Shown piece by piece: positions 30,402 through 42,662 of a DNA stretch of 64,000 bases. The stretch comes from Neoarius graeffei (taxonomy: Eukaryota > Chordata > Actinopteri > Siluriformes > Ariidae). The position numbers were made by a program, and so were the translations under genes. The notes under the pieces are model-generated. The model was not told where the DNA came from. It made no database searches and saw only the letters and a list, made by a program, of their open reading frames with translations. Position 1 is the first letter of the stretch; each line of letters starts with the position of its first letter. The stretch spans positions 71,843,371 to 71,907,370 of the forward strand of contig NC_083579.1 of NCBI RefSeq assembly GCF_027579695.1, in the 5' to 3' direction.

Positions 30402-31920
30402 CTGAAAGAAGATACGCAGAACCTTTATTTTTAAATACATTTCTGAGTGGATAGTATCTCCATCCTTGACTCTTGTATGCTGCATAAATGGGAATTAAAA
30501 AATATATATATTTTTGAGAGTGAAAATTGCCCGCAAAGTTAGCATTCGAGCTGCCCCGCTGAGCCAGCCAGCCCTGAATGTGTGACATCACAGCGGTAAC
30601 TTGTTTTAAGGCTGAGGCCTTTGACAGCTTTAGACCAAAGTCATTTAAATAAAAATTTATGGTGAAAGTAAGAAATACCGTTACCGACTTGCTCAACTAA
30701 GACTGATTTGACTTCATTGATTGTGGGTTGACTCTCATTAAAACAGGATAGGTGCTATAACTTATGTAACATACTGTACATGTACATGCATGCATTTTCA
30801 CTGATAAAACGTAAAAGACTAATTAAATAATCAGATGAACTGAGACAATCACATTCTGAAGCAAATTAAATCAACTTATACCTGTAACTTAAATACACAA
30901 TACAAGTTACATGTATTAATCTAAATGCAGGTAAACAATGTTGTTTTTGTTGTTTTGTATCCAAATGAGAGTCGGAGCTTACCCATCTGTGTTCTCGCTT
31001 CTTGAAGGCCGATCTTGTGGCCGATTGTTTTTGAAACAGTCTGACTTTTAGTTGTTAGTTCAGTTCTCTGTTCATTTGCTTCTTCCATGTAAGGGCGAGA
31101 TGGCAGCAATATCCAGCAGAAAAATCAGATGGCTGGTCCACTCATTCTCCATACTGAGTACTCCATCATTACTGCTCAGCTCAGGCAATTACTAAAAGCT
31201 GGGACATGATGAGACGTCACTGGTTTTAGCAACAACCGTGGGGAGGTCACTGCCTGAGTGATATGTCACGTCCCATTCCGTCCCAGGTTTTTTACCAACA
31301 ACCCTCAGCTCACACTACAGGAGAACTGGTGCAACTGAACTTACTTTCCTTTTAAAAAATAAAATAAATACTTGTAGTTTTCTTTTCCTTCAGTTATTGG
31401 TACTGCACCCTCTTTCAATAGGGGCTTATAGCCAATGCTCCTCAACAGATCAGAGGTCTCATACGAGTCTTCAGTAAAATGTGCCGAGCAGAGGAGAGAC
31501 CACTTCATAGGCACCCAATATGCCTGTGATCTTCTCTCAAAACGTGTCCAAATCTTTGCAGTTTGAACATTCTTGGGCCATGAATGCAACATAAATCCAC
31601 CTTCTGTCATGTTGCTGCACCTGCCAGGAACACATCTATGTGGCATGGCGATAAATTAGCTCAAAATGGAGGATCGGAGTTGCATTCAACTCTGTGTTTT
31701 AGTAACGCGCAAATGGCGATGCGACCGATAGCCTTCCTGCTGTGACATCACGGATCTCAAGGTCATTCACTCAGACCGCTACCTATATGAATCACTTCAA
31801 TCGTAAAAATTACGATATGAGATTTATTGTTAACACTTAAAACGATTCCTGTGCCATTCTTGAGGTCTCAAGGCATTTATAAACGAAAGTGAGGCCATGG
31901 TTCTGCGTAAATGCTTCCAG
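30402..31920 (-). mobile_element. THAP-type DNA element, copy 2
   Basis: Inverted ends with CTGAAAGNNGATACGCAGAA on the left and the complement of a GGTTCTGCGTAAATGCTT-type right end. About 1.5 kb long, the longest of three copies. It carries one recognisable exon, a THAP domain on the minus strand. The element type is not settled; known THAP-bearing transposons are P elements and Kolobok, and I could not resolve a target duplication. Confidence 0.72.
31341..31646 (-). CDS. THAP-domain exon of copy 2
   Basis: Begins MPHRCVPGRCSN and has the C2CH zinc pattern: the first two cysteines in RCVPGRC, then CSAHF (Cys-x2-His), with Trp and Pro residues at the usual sites (AYWVPMKWSLLCSAHF) and an AVPITEGKE end matching the AVPTI box. 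THAP domains bind specific DNA, and in transposases they recognise the element ends. About 85 residues are domain; the last codons are probably intron. No catalytic region is found nearby. Confidence 0.72.
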   Translation of the reverse strand: MPHRCVPGRCSNMTEGGFMLHSWPKNVQTAKIWTRFERRSQAYWVPMKWSLLCSAHFTEDSYETSDLLRSIGYKPLLKEGAVPITEGKENYKYLFYFLKGK

Positions 31921-32760
31921 TATTACGGTAGCTAATGTCATTAGTCGAGTCGTGAAGTTAATTTGTGTGCAGTCGGATTTATTGTTAGGAATAAAATAGA
32001 TGAGTGTGAGTCAAAAGAAAAACCTTAAAATGCAACATAAATTAGAATTGAATCAGATTTTTTTTTCTCCATGAATACTTGACACTCATTAGGTGCTGGA
32101 ACTTGTGTGTTGAATGAAATGGAGATTATGTAGAAAAATTCTACACTGTCCTCAGAAGTTATACTTGATTTGAGTAGAAAATTTGAATAAATAGAACATT
32201 AGTGTTTTTGGCATTTCTAAATAATTAAATCTCCAGCTTTTAGTAGTCAGTAATTTATTTTATCATTGGTTGTTTATTTTAAAGCACATTTAATTTAATC
32301 CTTGGAATATTTCATTATTAGTGTGAATCGACAAACTAAGTTAAACAATTATATCATAAAAATGAACTAATTAAGAAATCCAAGACAAAATAATCTGAAA
32401 CAATGCTATAAATTTGACAGAAGTGGCATGGTCAAGCATCAGTTATGATAGGAAGAGGAGTGGCAAAGGACAAACAGGTAACGAGTGAGTGTTTACACCT
32501 GTGTGTGCTTAATGAGAAGATTATTTATATGCTATTGTTTTGCAGCAAAATTATAAGTTATGATCGGTTCAGCAAATATTCAATATATGGTAAATTAGTT
32601 TTTGAAGTATATTTTGTGTAAAACAGCTAGCTGTACTTGCAAAGTGACCTCTATGTCGATGTCGCAATAACTGAGCAACATTTTTCTTAATTTCTAATAT
32701 TACATACAGTGTAATACTGCAGGGAACACTACATACTAGTCGAGAGTAAGATCAGTTGTT
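31921..32760. other. Inter-cassette spacer with a family A relic
   Basis: Common spacer; relic at about 32140-32176, diverged slightly more than elsewhere; the family B 3' flank from about 32580. No gene is seen. Confidence 0.65.
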
Positions 32761-32826
32761 TCTGTTGCTTTCTGTATCAGTAGCAGCTGGAGATGTGCAG
32801 ATAGCATACAGAGTCATAATACAGTG

Positions 32827-32864
32827 AGTTTTTGAAATAGGCAGCAGAAAACCGTGGCACTGTG
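32827..32864 (-). other. RSS of B6
   Basis: Heptamer CACAGTG, 22-bp spacer, nonamer-like TCAAAAACT. Confidence 0.88.
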
Positions 32865-33370
32865 CTTTCTCTCACAGCACAGAAATACACCGCACTATCA
32901 TGTGAATTAAGGTTGGAGATCTGCAGGATCCCTTCACGTTTTGCATCTCCGTAAATATGAAAGCGCTCCTCAAAGTCCGTTTCCTTATTGAAGGTTGTAG
33001 TGTAGAGATGTCCAGTAAGCTTCAGTGATGTGTCTTGTCTTGTTTGCTGATACCAGTAAAGGTAAAAAAAGTTACTGTAAGTGTGACTGCAACTAAGGTT
33101 CACATTATTTCCTGAATTCTTGATCACATCAGCAGGCTGAATGATTTTGTTGCTTAATGAAGGATCTGAAAAGAAGAACAACATTAATAGCATGTTATGT
33201 GAAAAGGAATATACATCATATATATTTGTACATTAATCTGAACCTTTTTGTCAGATTTAGTAAAGCCTTTATGTGCATGACTGCATCTTGGTGTACTATG
33301 GAAAATTTTTAAAAGAACTACCTGTAAACCAGAGCAACACAACATGAAAAATCAGCACATGAAGCACCAT
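32865..33370 (-). CDS. TRAV: TRAV segment B6 (family B), intact
   Basis: Leader exon 33322-33370 (MVLHVLIFHVVLLWFT; donor GTAGTT rather than GTAATT) and V exon 32865-33165. Starts DPSLSNKIIQPADV, as in B8. CDR1 TYSNFFY, CDR2 region HLYTTTFNKETDF, FR3 with DAKREG. Cys42, Trp54 and Cys112 are present. Confidence 0.87.
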
Positions 33371-33572
33371 CCTGTGTCATAAACTAATATTTGTTTGCAA
33401 AAATAAGGTCTAGAGTTATAAAATCAGGTTGGGGGAAAAACAATAGATTAGATAGTAAAAAAGAAAACCTAATTAAATTTCTGTTGCAGTCAGTAACAGG
33501 AGTCTGTGCAATGAGCCACCCAAATCCTTTTCCCCACTTCATGTCTTCTCTTAAGGTGGAGAAAGAGGAGGA

Positions 33573-33611
33573 GATTTTGCACTGTTGTCACAGAAGAGGA
33601 GAAGCACTGTG
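33573..33611 (-). other. RSS of C6
   Basis: Heptamer CACAGTG, 23-bp spacer, nonamer-like TGCAAAATC. Confidence 0.75.
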
Positions 33612-34067
33612 TACATATGCTGCACAGAAATAAACTGCAGTATCTTCTCGAGACAGGCTGGGAATACTCAATGATCCTTTCGACTTGACATCTCCACTCA
33701 GATTAAACCTCGGCTCCTCAGGGTTTGGAGTTTCCAGGAAAAGGTTCCCAAGATATTTCATCTCACTCTCAGAGCTGCTCAGCTTGTACCAAAAGATACA
33801 GTACGGTGATAGCCTGATACGTTATGAGAGCAGGAGAGCACAGCAGTATCCTCCAGATTTCTCAGTAGGTCTGGTGGAGTCTGGAGAACATCTTTACTCC
33901 AAACTGATGTGATTACAAGATAGTAAAAAGAGTAGTGTACAGTAGTATCAAGGTGTATGGACTTTGAAGTGAACATATTTGTTCCTTGTTATATTCCAGC
34001 AGAATATCTCACCTGTTAATAACAATAGCAATATTTTTTGAAGTTTGACCAATCTAATTGTCAGCAT
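33612..34067 (-). pseudogene. TRAV segment C6 (family C), longest copy, frameshifted
   Basis: The only family C copy with a leader: exon 34013-34067 reads MLTIRLVKLQKILLLLLT, phase 1, donor GTGAGA. V exon 33612-33903 starts VWSKDVLQTPPDLLRNLED (acceptor AATCACATCAG), with the first Cys in VLSCSHNVSGYHR. The frame breaks there: the expected ILWYKVSSSGSE is in another frame. A second disruption lies before the second Cys. This copy shows what a family C segment looked like: a third TRAV subgroup with LQTPP in FR1. Confidence 0.83.
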
Positions 34068-34443
34068 AATTCTATCCATCATTTTGAAAAGGAAATACAG
34101 TGCTCAATGGGATCTTCCCCTTCTGTAACTATTGTGCATGAGGCTGACAATCAAAATGGTTTATACATTCAGTTTCAATTTCCTTTAGTGTCCTCTATTG
34201 GAATATCTAGAATGTTACTTAAGTGTTAGCTAATGGAGCTATCCATTTATCCATCCATCCTTTATCTGTACCACTTAGCCGTCAGAGTCACGGGGGAAGC
34301 TGGAGCCAATTGCAGCTGACTTTGGGTGAAAGGTGAGGTACATCCTGGGACACCTGCCGATCTATTGCAGGGCTAACACAGAGGCAACAACCATTCACAC
34401 TCACATCCACATCTCTGGGCAATTTAGAGTAGCTGGTTGACCT

Positions 34444-35149
34444 GCTGTGTTACCTTCTGGCTCTCTGCTTTTAGTTATGCTGTCATAGTTAGTCTTGCTG
34501 GAGGCCCCCTGCCCACTCTGTCTGTCCCTCCGAGTTACACGTCGATCCTGAGACCCAGATGTTGACCTCTTCCGCTCCTCGCACCTGCCTGATCCATCCT
34601 GATGCCTTAGGGCTGGCTGGAGTCTCCTCACATCACTCCTGTAGAGGACGGCCCCATATGGACAGTTGAAAGTCACACTTGGAAGATGCTCTGGACACTT
34701 ATAGTAATGCTGTTATGGCTGAGGATGACAATTAACCTGCTAACTTTAGGACTACAGTTGTCATGAACAGTTTTCCACTCAAATTTCCATCAAAGAACAG
34801 TTTATAACTTCAACAAAACAGACTTCATGTTAAAACTACAATGAATTTCCTGGTTACAAAGTTATACTTAGTGACTCTATAGGACACTGTAATAGTAGCA
34901 AGTTATTTATAAGCACATTGTCTGTTATCACCCAAATGAGGATGGGGTCCTTTTTGAGTCTGGTTTCTTGCTTATGTCGTCTGAGAGAGTTTTTCATTGC
35001 CACCATCGCCACATGCTTGCTCATTGGGGATAGATTAGGGATAAAATTAGCTCATATTTAAAGTCTTTAATTTTCTGTAAAGCTGTTTTGCAACAATGCC
35101 GATTGTGAAAAGCACTATACAAATAAACTTCATTTGATTTGACTTGACC
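34444..35149 (+). mobile_element. Retroposon fragment, second copy of the 6380 family
   Basis: Reverse complement of about 6380-7123: CTTCTGGCTCTCTGCTTTTA at one end and AAATAAACTTCATTTGATTT GACTTGACC at the 3' end. It is 5' truncated relative to the first copy. No ORF of note. Confidence 0.72.
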
Positions 35150-35270
35150 TTATTCGCATGTCTTTTTACTGTGGGAGGAAACTGGCACACCCAGAGGGAA
35201 CCCACACACAGGGGTGCAGATAGGATTTTTGAACTGGGGGGGACTGAGCTGTCAGCAAATGATTCCATTT

Positions 35271-35914
<644 letters not shown>

Positions 35915-36464
35915 TATACATGTTATTTCACCTCCCTCACTGCCATCACCAGGAACTACCTGCAGGCCAGGACAATGATAACATTTTAACATAGCCTATG
36001 GAAATCCAAAGTTTACACATTATCATCACGCACAGAAATTGCAAAACTGCAAAACTAGTTTTAAAACCGTGAAGTTCCAACTGTTAAACATAGCGAGAGG
36101 CTGGGCTACGTGTGTGTGTGTGTAAAGTGTAAACCAGTGCATCCTGACTTTCTAACTATGCCTGTGTGTTGCGTGAGCGGCAGTCAGTCAACAACTCTTC
36201 GCAAAGTTTCCTTATGAAACAATATGCTCGCTGAAATTATGGCAGGGAACGCCAGATTAAACATTAAAACTGCCTTCTGAGCACTGTATCTACAGGCTAC
36301 CACCGAAAGAAGGAGGCTACCAGAAAGGCATCTCTACTCCGTACGATTTTACTTTCACTACGACATTACTTTGAACAGACTATCAAAACATTGCAAGGTG
36401 ATATGATAAAGTAAGGCACAGTTTACTTACAGTCGTTTTTTTTTTTAAAAAAACGATGCAATCG

Positions 36465-36831
36465 GGCGGCACGGTGGTGTAGTGGTTAGCGCTGTCGCCT
36501 CACAGCAAGAAGGTCCGGGTTCGAGCCCCGTGGCCGGTGAGGGCCTTTCTGTGTGGAGTTTGCATGTTCTCCCCGTGTCCGCGTGGGTTTCCTCCGGGTG
36601 CTCCGGTTTCCCCCACAGTCCAAAGACATGCAGGTTAGGTTAACTGGTGACTCTAAATTGACCGTAGGTGTGAATGTGAGTGTGAATGGTTGTCTGTGTC
36701 TATGTGTCAGCCCTGTGATGACCTGGCGACTTGTCCAGGGTGTACCCTGCCTTTCGCCCGTAGTCAGCTGGGATAGGCTCCTGCGACCCTGTAGAACAGG
36801 ATAAAGCGGCTAGAGATAATGAGATGAGATG
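36465..36831 (+). mobile_element. tRNA-derived SINE in the hAT element
   Basis: A perfect 15-bp target duplication AAAACGATGCAATCG (36450-36464 and 36832-36846). Head and both promoter boxes are present. It lacks the short AGCTTGC stretch near the 3' end. Confidence 0.93.
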
Positions 36832-37300
36832 AAAACGATGCAATCGTTTTCTGCCTTTTGGCACCCTTCATCATGCCGTGTTGGGGTCCTGAACTAGGAG
36901 GCCCTGTCCCCGATATGCCTATCAAACTTGTAACCATAGCAACCAAACTCGAGCTCGCAACCTGTGCAGTCTGCGCAGTTGCAGCTATGTCTGTACTGCT
37001 GTGCACCTCAATAAACCGAATGCTAATTAGTCTTTTGATTTTTCCGTGAGGTTTGCCTTATGCAAAGAAAGACAGCATAGACGTTTTTTCCTCCCTATAA
37101 GTGGGGGGGGACCGAACAAGGTGAATTTAAATCTGGGTGGGACGAATCCCCCCCGTCCCCCCCTCTATCTGCGCCCGTGCCCACACAGACGTGGGGAGAA
37201 CATGCAAACTATACACAGAACGTTGGCTGCAAGGTTTGAAACCAAAACCATTTCGCTGTGATGTGACAGTGTTAAACACTGTACCACTGTGCCATCTGAG

Positions 37301-37690
37301 CTTATGGAACTAGTCAAGACAAATCAAGTCCAGTTGGCATTATTGTTAGGAACAAGACATAGTTCCTACAGAATCATGCTGCTCTCCTTAATATGAAAGA
37401 GTGACAAACAACAGGCCTAGTAACACAGTGACAGTAAATACAGGTCATAGATCATACAATAACCTTTCAACTCTAATACTGTAGCACAATAATGTAAGCA
37501 ATATATATAATGTAAAATGACTTGTGAGTGAGAATGACGGAATTGAACTTCTTGGGAATTCTTATGAGTGTAGAGATCATGTGGATGCTGCAGCTGAAAT
37601 GAGCTTCACATCTTCAACATGCGACCAGTTTTATCAGTGACCTCTACTGGACACTTCTTGTATTGCGTCCTATTACAGATTGCATTAATC
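37301..37690. other. Spacer 3' of A8
   Basis: Sequence shared with 42870-43240: AAGTCCAGTTGGC, CAGTAAATACAGG and a TATATA-rich stretch. It also appears after B7 (58829-58960). No gene is seen. Confidence 0.55.
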
Positions 37691-37726
37691 AGAGAACAGA
37701 TCTTATTTGCAGGTGTTTGGTGTGAA

Positions 37727-37764
37727 GCTTTTTGTTGAACAAAAAGGGAAGGTGTGTGGCTGTG
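37727..37764 (-). other. RSS of A8
   Basis: Heptamer CACAGCC, 22-bp spacer (one T/C change against the sisters), nonamer ACAAAAAGC. Confidence 0.84.
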
Positions 37765-38197
37765 TTACTAGCAGCACAGAAATATATTGCACTGTCCTCA
37801 GGAGTTAAACTGGATATGAGCAGAAACGCATCTCCTGCTGCGTGTCCTGTAATGTTGAATCGTGCTTTAAACTTTTCCTCAGGAGTGGATCTTCCATATT
37901 GGAGCATCCCAATGAGCTCCATGGAGTCACTGACTGTCTTTTGTTGATACCAGTATATGTACGTATTGCTGGCATCACCATGTTGGCAGTTGAGCTTTGC
38001 TTCACTCTGTTTCGGTGTCATTAGTAGATGTTGTGGTGTTTGCTGGATGTTGAGGGAAGAGATAACTGCAGCTAAATATAAAAGTGATGTGTATATTTGT
38101 TAGAAGAATTTAAAACAAAGCTATTCAATGAAGTTTGATAATCATGCTTACCTTTAAGACTGATTAGAATTATACTTGAGACAATAATTTTAGCCAT
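37765..38197 (-). CDS. TRAV: TRAV segment A8 (family A), intact
   Basis: Leader exon 38152-38197 ([15 protein letters not shown]) and V exon 37765-38065. The most diverged CDR1 of the family, GDASNTY, followed by IYWYQQ instead of MYWYQQ. CDR2 region QYGRSTPEE, HV4 TGHAAGDAF as in A1; FR3 has EDSAIYF. Cys42, Trp54 and Cys112 are present. Confidence 0.87.
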
Positions 38198-38239
38198 CTT
38201 GTCAAGTGTTCTCCAGGCTTCCACTCTGTCAGTAGTGTG

Positions 38240-38518
38240 GATCAGAATGACAGTCAACACTGTTTATACAGTTTCATTTCTCTTTACTGCCCTCTACTGG
38301 AATAAGTAGAATATTGCTTAAGTGTTCGCTAATGTAATTAGTCGAGTAGTGAAGTTAAATCGTGTGCAGTAGGATTTATCGTTAGGAATAAAACAGATGA
38401 GTGTGATTCAAAGGAAAAACCTTTAAATGCAACATAAATTAGAATCAGATTTTTTCTTCTACATGAATACTTGACACTCATTAGGTGCTGGAACATGTGT
38501 GTGGAATGAAATGGAGAT
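38240..38518. other. Spacer, promoter side of A8
   Basis: The conserved A promoter flank with TATA-like sequence near 38264-38270, then common spacer interrupted at 38519 by the SINE/Harbinger complex. Confidence 0.55.
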
Positions 38519-38776
38519 CTGGGCCCTGTACTACGAAGCGGGTTTTCTGGCTTACCAGGGTAACTTCGAGAGTAACTTGATCACGTGCAGCGTAACTTCC
38601 CGATTAACCCATACTACGAAAGTTGGCTATGTTCAAACCGAGGTATGCTGCCATGGCAATTTACGGTGCATCTCAAACCTGCTCGTCTCAGGTTATGTTC
38701 TTGGTTAACCCGAGGTTTCCGATTAACCACACCCTTTTTAAACACCACCTCTCCACCGACATTTCCTCTAGAGACA

Positions 38777-38860
38777 ATGCCAGCGTACCTGGATGACCCG
38801 TGCGATATCGGAGCGCAGATTAGAGATGGGATTTATGGCTCTTTGATGGGATCCGCATCT
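38777..38860 (+). pseudogene. Harbinger transposase N-terminal fragment
   Basis: MPAYLDDPCDIGAQI, the acidic DPxDIGAQ motif common near the start of Harbinger transposases; after about residue 17 it runs into unrelated sequence. No DDE core is present. Confidence 0.5.
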
Positions 38861-40014
38861 TTGTGATCCGTTCTTTGAAAAGAGCCGTTCAAAAGACTGG
38901 CTCATTTGGCTCTTTTTAAATATTTATTCAGTTTTAAGAAGACAGTGTCCAAAGAAACCAGATCCCTCTGCTTAGACAGTGACATCAATATTTCTGGACA
39001 TACCTTTTATATAATGCAACCTAGACTTACATTATTGTAACCCCTAAACGCTCATAAATAACCATTAAAAAACAATTGAGGCTTCAATGAATGTCCATGC
39101 AGAACGGCTTTTCTGTAAAAAAAAAAAACAAAACACTCAAGAACATAGTTATCAAGAACGCAAGAATATTTTATAGAAAAACACTTGTTTTACAAAAATA
39201 TTTAAGTCTGAGATACAAAGTAGATACAACTACAATATATATAACAAGAACTACAGTAGTTATCACACGAACATTTTAATAGAAAAAAACAAACTTTCTA
39301 TATTAAAAATATTGAAATTGTAACAAAAATAGATACAACTAAACAGTCAGATAAATAGATAAAGTTATAACAAGAACACAAGATTATTTTAATAGGAAAA
39401 AACTATTAATGCAAAAAATATATTATTATTAGAAAAATAGATACAACTAGACAAACAGATAAATAAATAAAATACACAAAAATAGAACAAACAAAATGAC
39501 GATAGAATAAATTAAATGAACGTCCGTGCAAAGTAGTTTTCCCACAATATTATCATTAATATCACACAACAACATTATAAACTATATACAAAACAATTTG
39601 AACTATTAGGCAAACAGATAAAACTTGAATAAATAAAAGGCAAATGAATGCTTGCTTGCACGCGCACACACACACACCTGAATGATGTTTTTATATTTCA
39701 TTTTCACCTGTTGCCAGGTGCGTTTGGCACTGCTGTTGCCTCTGAAATGTTCACAGGACCGACACCAACTTAGTCAAAGGGACTGAACAGTCAGTCATCC
39801 TAATTCATGTGACTCTGTGCACATATCAGCTTAAGTAGGCTACTCCATGAATTTACCATACCAAATTTTATTCAGGATTTTTCGGACATTAAACAAGCTA
39901 TATATGACTGGGGCCACGTCGAAGGACCATTTTCTGTGACTTGTGATTGATCATGAAGCTTTCTCTCATCCTATACTTCTGTTCTGGAACATGTAGAAGG
40001 GAGAATGTACTTAC

Positions 40015-40169
40015 GCATTTACCCGATCGGCAATTCGTTGCCAACATGCTTGCCGCTCCTTATTGGCAGCCGCTGTGTTAGATTTTGCTCTTAATGTTGT
40101 TTTGAACTCCTCGTAGCTTTGCATTATGACAGCGCATTCTTCCTCCGTGAAGTACGGCGACAGTGCCAT
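40015..40169 (-). CDS. Myb/SANT-like exon of the Harbinger element
   Basis: Starts MALSPYFTEEECAVIMQSYE and runs to ERQACWQRIADRVNA at a strong donor GTAAGT. The spacing of aromatic and Trp residues fits the Myb/SANT-like DNA-binding protein that Harbinger elements encode as a second gene and that helps bring the transposase to the ends. Only this first exon is seen; it has no lesion. Confidence 0.65.
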
Positions 40170-40386
40170 TGTGAACAGTGGTGATTTGCGCTGATAACCT
40201 CCCCTTTAATGTGAACGCGCATTAACCCTGATTAGGTTAAACCAGGTTCAACAAATCAACTTCATAACTGGCGTCGTAGTACCGTTTAACCCCAAACAAG
40301 ATAACCAGGTTTTGTCAAACCCGGTTTAGCGGGGGAACCCTGGGTTACTTCTGGGTAGGTTGACCTCCGTTCGTAGTACAGGGCCC

Positions 40387-40715
40387 TGATATAATCTCAT
40401 TATCTCTAGCCGCTTTATCCTTCTACAGGGTCGCAGGCAGGCTGGAGCCTATCCCAGCTGACTACAGGCAAAAGGCAGGGTACACCCTGGACAAGTCGTC
40501 AGGTCACCACAGGGCTGACACATAGACACAGACAACCATTCACACTCACTTTAGAGTCACCAGTTAATCTAACCTGCATGTCTTTGGACTGTGGTGGAAA
40601 CCCACACGGAGAACATGCAAACTCTGCACAGAAAGGCCCTCGCCAGCCACGGGGCTCGAACCTGGACCTTCTTGCTGTGAGTCGACAGTGCTAACCACTA
40701 CACCACCATGCCGCC
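40387..40715 (-). mobile_element. tRNA-derived SINE split by the Harbinger element
   Basis: Minus-strand copy, head at 40715. Its target duplication TGAAATGGAGAT is found at 38507-38518 and 40716-40727, on the outer sides of the Harbinger element. So the SINE came first and the Harbinger later entered its tail. Confidence 0.83.
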
Positions 40716-40727
40716 TGAAATGGAGAT

Positions 40728-41318
40728 TATGTAAAAAAATTCTACACTGTCCTCAGGAGTTATGCTGGATACCAGCAGAAAATTTTAATAAACAGAACAT
40801 TAGTGTTTTTGGCATTTCTAAATAATTAAACCTCCAGCTTTTATTAGTTAGTAATTTATTTTATAGGCGATTGGTTATTTTAAAGCACATTTAATTGAAT
40901 CCTTGGAATATTTCATTATTAGTATGAATTGCCAAAGTAAGCTAAACAATTATATAACAAAAAAAGATGAACTAATTAAGTAATCCAAGGCAAAATAACC
41001 TGAAACATTAGCATAAATTTGACAGAGGGTGTGTGGTGAAGCATGGTTTATCATAGGAAGAGGAGTGGCAAAGAACAAACAGGTAACAAGTGAGTGTTTA
41101 CACCTGTGTGTGCTTTATGAGAAGATTATTTATATGCTATTGTTTTGCAGCAAAATTATAAGTTAAAATCAGTTCAGTCATTGTCACAATAACTGAGCAA
41201 CATTTTTCTTCATTTCTAATATTACATACAGTGTAATACTTCCAGGGAACACTACATACTAGTCGAGAGTAAGATCAGTTGTTTCTGTTGTTTTCTGTAG
41301 CAGTAGCAGCTGGAGATG
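40728..41318. other. Inter-cassette spacer with a family A relic
   Basis: Common spacer; relic at about 40745-40782; the AAGACAGCTAGCTGTAC block present in other cassettes is deleted here near 41180. No gene is seen. Confidence 0.6.
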
Positions 41319-41330
41319 TGCAGATAGCAT

Positions 41331-41703
41331 CTCATCTCATTATCTGTAGCCGCTTTATCCTTCTACAGGGTCGCAGGCAAGCTGGAGCCTATCCCAGCTG
41401 ACTACGGGCGAAAGGCGGGGTACACCCTGGACAAGTCGCCAGGTCATCACAGGGCTGACACATAGACACAGACAACCATTCACACTCACATTCACACCTA
41501 TGGTCAATTTAGAGTCACCAGTTAACCTAACCTGCATGTCTTTGGACTGTGGGGGAAACCGGAGCACCCGGAGGAAACCCACGCAGACACGGGGAGAACA
41601 TGCAAACTCCGCACAGAAAGGCCCTCGCCGGCCCCGGGGCTCGAACCCAGGACCTTCTTGCTGTGAGGCGACAGCGCTAACCACTACACCACCGTGCCGC
41701 CCT
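41331..41703 (-). mobile_element. tRNA-derived SINE, 3' of the lost B segment
   Basis: Full-length minus-strand copy with an 11-bp target duplication GCAGATAGCAT (41320-41330 and 41704-41714). Confidence 0.92.
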
Positions 41704-41785
41704 GCAGATAGCATACAGAGTTATAATACAGTGACCATCCTGTGTCATAAACTAATATTTGTTTGCAAAAATAAGGTCTAGAATT
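41704..41785 (-). pseudogene. Ninth family B segment, coding part deleted
   Basis: The 3' flank of a family B segment (ATACAGAGTTATAATACAGT) joins at about 41734 to the sequence upstream of a B leader (CCATCCTGTGTCATAAACTA). The RSS, V exon, intron and most of the leader are gone, about 580 bp by comparison with other copies. Confidence 0.82.
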
Positions 41786-41786
41786 A

Positions 41787-42127
41787 GGGTGGCACAGTGG
41801 TGTAGTGGTTAGCGCTGTCACCTCACAGCAAGAAGGTCTGGGTTCGAGCCCTGTGGCCGGTGAGGGCCTTTGTGTGGAGTTTGCATGTTGTCCGCGTGGG
41901 TTTCCTCTGGGTGCTCTGGTTTCCCCCACAGTCCAAAGACATGCAGGTTAGGTTAACTGGTGACTCTAAATTGACCGTGAATGGTTGTCTGTGTCTATGT
42001 GTCAGCCCTGTGATGACCTGGCGACTTGTCCAGGGTGTACCCCGCCTTTCGCCCGTAGTCAGCTGGGATAGGCTCCAGCTTGCCTGCGACCCTGTAGAAC
42101 AGGATAAAGCGGCTACAGATAATGATG
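41787..42127 (+). mobile_element. tRNA-derived SINE upstream of the lost B segment
   Basis: Perfect 14-bp target duplication AAGGTCTAGAATTA (41773-41786 and 42128-42141). It has small internal losses compared with copy 1. Confidence 0.92.
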
Positions 42128-42301
42128 AAGGTCTAGAATTATAAATTCAGGTTAAGGGGAAAAACAATAGATTAGATAGTAAAAAAGAAAACCTAATTAA
42201 ATTTCTGTTGCAGTCAGTAACAGGAGTCTGTGCAATGAGCCCCCCCAATCCTTTTCCCCCACTTCATCTCTCCTTTTTTTTGAGGTGGCATGAGAGGAGG
42301 G

Positions 42302-42340
42302 GTTTTCGCACTGTTGTCACAAAAGAGGAAAAGTACTGTG
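42302..42340 (-). other. RSS of C7 (weak)
   Basis: Heptamer CACAGTA, 23-bp spacer, nonamer-like TGCGAAAAC. Confidence 0.65.
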
Positions 42341-42627
42341 TACATATGCTGCACAGAAATAAACTGCACTATTTTCTCGAGAGAGGCTTGGTATACTCAG
42401 TGATCCTTTCGACGTTCCATTCCCACTCAGACTAAACCTTGGCTCCTCAGGGTTTGGAGTTTCTAGGAAAAGGTTCCCAGGATATTTCATCTCACTCCCA
42501 GAGCTGCTCACCTTCGACCAAAGTATACGGTTATAGCCTGATACGTTATGAGAGCAGTAGAGCACAGCAGTGTCCTCTAGATTTCCCAGTAGATATGGTG
42601 GAGTCTGGAGAACATCTTTACTCTGAA
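42341..42627 (-). pseudogene. TRAV segment C7 (family C), open V exon without leader
   Basis: The V exon is open throughout: VQSKDVLQTPPYLLGNLED, first Cys in VLYCSHNVSGYNR, ILWSKVSSSGSE (the usual Tyr after Trp is Ser), FR3 ending SRENSAVYFCAAYVHS. The acceptor CTTAATAGCATCAG is fine. No leader exon is found: the position where C6 has one is occupied by a partial SINE, so it was deleted. Without a leader the segment cannot make a secreted chain. Confidence 0.8.
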
Positions 42628-42662
42628 CTGATGCTATTAAGAGATAGTTAAAGAGCAGTGGG

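Larger units (their letters stand above)
38521..40386. mobile_element. PIF/Harbinger-like element inside a SINE
   Basis: Inverted ends GGGCCCTGTACTACGAA. Near the left end an ORF start at 38777 (MPAYLDDPCDIGAQI) resembles the N-terminus of Harbinger transposases; near the right end a Myb/SANT-like exon lies on the minus strand. The middle (about 38840-39990) is AT-rich and partly resembles hAT ends (GGCTCTTTGATGGG, GAAAAGAGCCG), so another insertion is likely there. The expected 3-bp target duplication is not evident. Confidence 0.72.
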
